Source of the DNA: Thermoleophilia bacterium | Lineage (GTDB): Bacteria > Actinomycetota > Thermoleophilia > Miltoncostaeales > Miltoncostaeaceae | Direction of reading: 5' to 3' | Assembly (NCBI GenBank): GCA_016463385.1 | Contig: JAEMRL010000008.1 | Coordinates: 1 to 17,239, forward strand | DNA: 17,239 nucleotides | Part shown: piece by piece, positions 16,381 through 17,239 of the stretch | Layout: each line of letters begins with the position of its first letter | Numbering within the stretch: position 1 is the stretch's first letter | The notes under the pieces: generated by a model | Seen by the model: the letters and a program-made list of their open reading frames with translations, nothing else | Told to the model about the DNA's origin: nothing | Databases searched by the model: none | Made by a program: the position numbers and the translations under genes

Positions 16381-17171
16381 GGACGGTCTACGGGCTGGCC
16401 CTCGAGAGGGCGCGCGTGCGGATCCTGCTGCTCGCCGTCGGCTTCGGCCTCTTCGAGCTGGTGGTCGGGCTGTCGTACGCCAGCGTCGACCAGAACGCGA
16501 TCCGCCAGCTCGTGGACACCCTGCCGCCCGCGCTCCGGGCGCTGGCGGGCAGCGCCGACATCGCGAGCCCCACCGGCTATGCGGGCTCCGGCTACCTGCA
16601 CCCGGTCGCCCTGGCGATCCAGGGCGCGATCGCCATCTCGATGGCCGCCGCCCCGGCGCGGGAGGCCGAGGACGGAACCGCCGAGCTGGTGCTCTCGCGC
16701 CCCATCCCGCCACCGCTCTGGCTGGGCGCCCACGCGCTGGCGATGGCCACGGGTCTCGCCGTCGTCGTCGCCGGGGGCTACGCCGGCGGCCTCGCCGCGG
16801 CGCTGTCGGTGGACGACCTCTCGGCGGTCCGGCCCGGCCGCCTCGCCGGTGCCCTCGCGATGGGCTTCCTCCTCTTCCTCGCCGTCGGCGGCGTCGCGCT
16901 GCTGGTGGCCTCGCTGGTGCGCACCGGCGGCCGGGCGATCGGGTGGGCGGCCGGCTTCCTGCTGATCTCCTACGCCCTCGACTACCTGGCCCAGGTGTGG
17001 TCGATCGCGGAGCCCCTCGGCCCGCTCTCGATCTTCAACTACCTCGACCCGCCCGCCATCCTCGGCAGCGGCTCGGTGGGCGCCGGCGACATCGCCGCCC
17101 TCGCGGGCGTGGCGCTCGCGACCGCCACTACGGCCCTCCTACTCATGCGCCACCGCGACCTGACCCCCTGA
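16377..17171 (+). CDS. ABC-2 type transporter permease
   Basis: A 264-residue membrane protein with six likely membrane segments at about 14-36, 72-92, 113-143, 156-181, 187-207 and 237-257. REAEDGTAELVLSRPIPP (95-112), after the second segment, is the cytoplasmic motif of ABC-2 permeases that leads into the third segment. The GTG start overlaps the ATPase stop (GTGA), so the two genes are translationally coupled and form one exporter, probably a homodimer of permeases with two ATPases. The protein has no fused ATPase domain. The cargo cannot be predicted. The stop lies 7 bases before a tandem repeat at the window end. Confidence 0.93.
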   Translation: MRTVYGLALERARVRILLLAVGFGLFELVVGLSYASVDQNAIRQLVDTLPPALRALAGSADIASPTGYAGSGYLHPVALAIQGAIAISMAAAPAREAEDGTAELVLSRPIPPPLWLGAHALAMATGLAVVVAGGYAGGLAAALSVDDLSAVRPGRLAGALAMGFLLFLAVGGVALLVASLVRTGGRAIGWAAGFLLISYALDYLAQVWSIAEPLGPLSIFNYLDPPAILGSGSVGAGDIAALAGVALATATTALLLMRHRDLTP

Positions 17172-17178
17172 GGGCCGT

Positions 17179-17239
17179 GGTGGTCTCAGTGCCCCTGCTC
17201 GGGACGAGGTGGTCTCAGCGCCTGTGCTCGGGACGGCGT
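17179..17239. repeat. 29-bp tandem repeat, two copies, continuing past the window end
   Basis: Two head-to-tail units, 17179-17207 and 17208-17236, match at 25 of 29 positions; three further bases follow to the window end. Each unit starts GGTGGTCTCAG and ends TGCTCGGGACG plus one base. Within a unit GTCTC can pair with GGGAC (one T-G wobble), and AGTG (or AGCG) with TGCT inside it, leaving a 4-base loop. Of the four differences, two are in the loop, one turns a T-G pair into C-G, and one is the last base. There is no spacer, so it is not CRISPR-like. Confidence 0.8.

Noticed and set aside
15469..16713. Upstream extension of the MBL-like frame on the minus strand
   Set aside because: It lies antisense to the ABC ATPase and permease, both of which have clear motifs.
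17179..17239. Start of a CRISPR array
   Set aside because: The 29-bp units are directly adjacent, with no unique spacer between them, and no cas genes are nearby.

Overview
This is a high-GC window with strong G/C bias at third codon positions, frequent GTG starts, and TANNNT-type -10 elements placed a few bases before start codons (the pattern of leaderless genes). Together with the GlgE pathway gene this suggests an Actinomycetota genome, possibly a deep lineage such as Thermoleophilia. The lineage is inferred and cannot be settled from the window. The odd length, a perfect inverted repeat at the extreme left end and a tandem repeat at the extreme right end suggest a whole contig that breaks at repeats at both ends.

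Left two thirds (684-11488, minus strand): a tightly packed alpha-glucan/trehalose operon, transcribed right to left as glgE, glgB, treZ, glgX, treY, then an alpha/beta hydrolase. Neighbouring genes overlap by 1 to 8 bases or are 7 bases apart, so translational coupling is likely. A seventh minus-strand gene (1-660, running off the left end) encodes a small secreted cysteine-containing protein of unknown function and has its own candidate promoter. malQ (11525-12778, plus strand) diverges from glgE across only 36 bases. In metabolic terms GlgE extends alpha-1,4-glucan from maltose-1-phosphate, GlgB branches it, GlgX debranches it, TreY and TreZ turn linear chains into trehalose, and MalQ redistributes short maltooligosaccharides. 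The enzymes that make maltose-1-phosphate (TreS/Mak or GlgC/GlgM) are not in the window.

Right third: a secreted DUF11-repeat protein (12849-14747, plus) follows malQ. A convergent intergenic stretch packed with four hairpins (14748-14859) separates it from a minus-strand gene for an MBL-fold-like protein whose metal site looks degenerate. That gene diverges from a two-gene ABC-2 type exporter (ATPase and permease, 15493-17171, plus). The window ends in two copies of a 29-bp tandem repeat that can fold into a hairpin.

No RNA genes, insertion sequences or CRISPR arrays were recognised. There is no gene-free stretch longer than about 110 bases. Most of the content is well-known biochemistry. 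The less ordinary items are the overlapping divergent -10 elements, the shortened MalQ, the degenerate MBL-like protein, the unassigned secreted gene at the left end, and the repeats at both ends.
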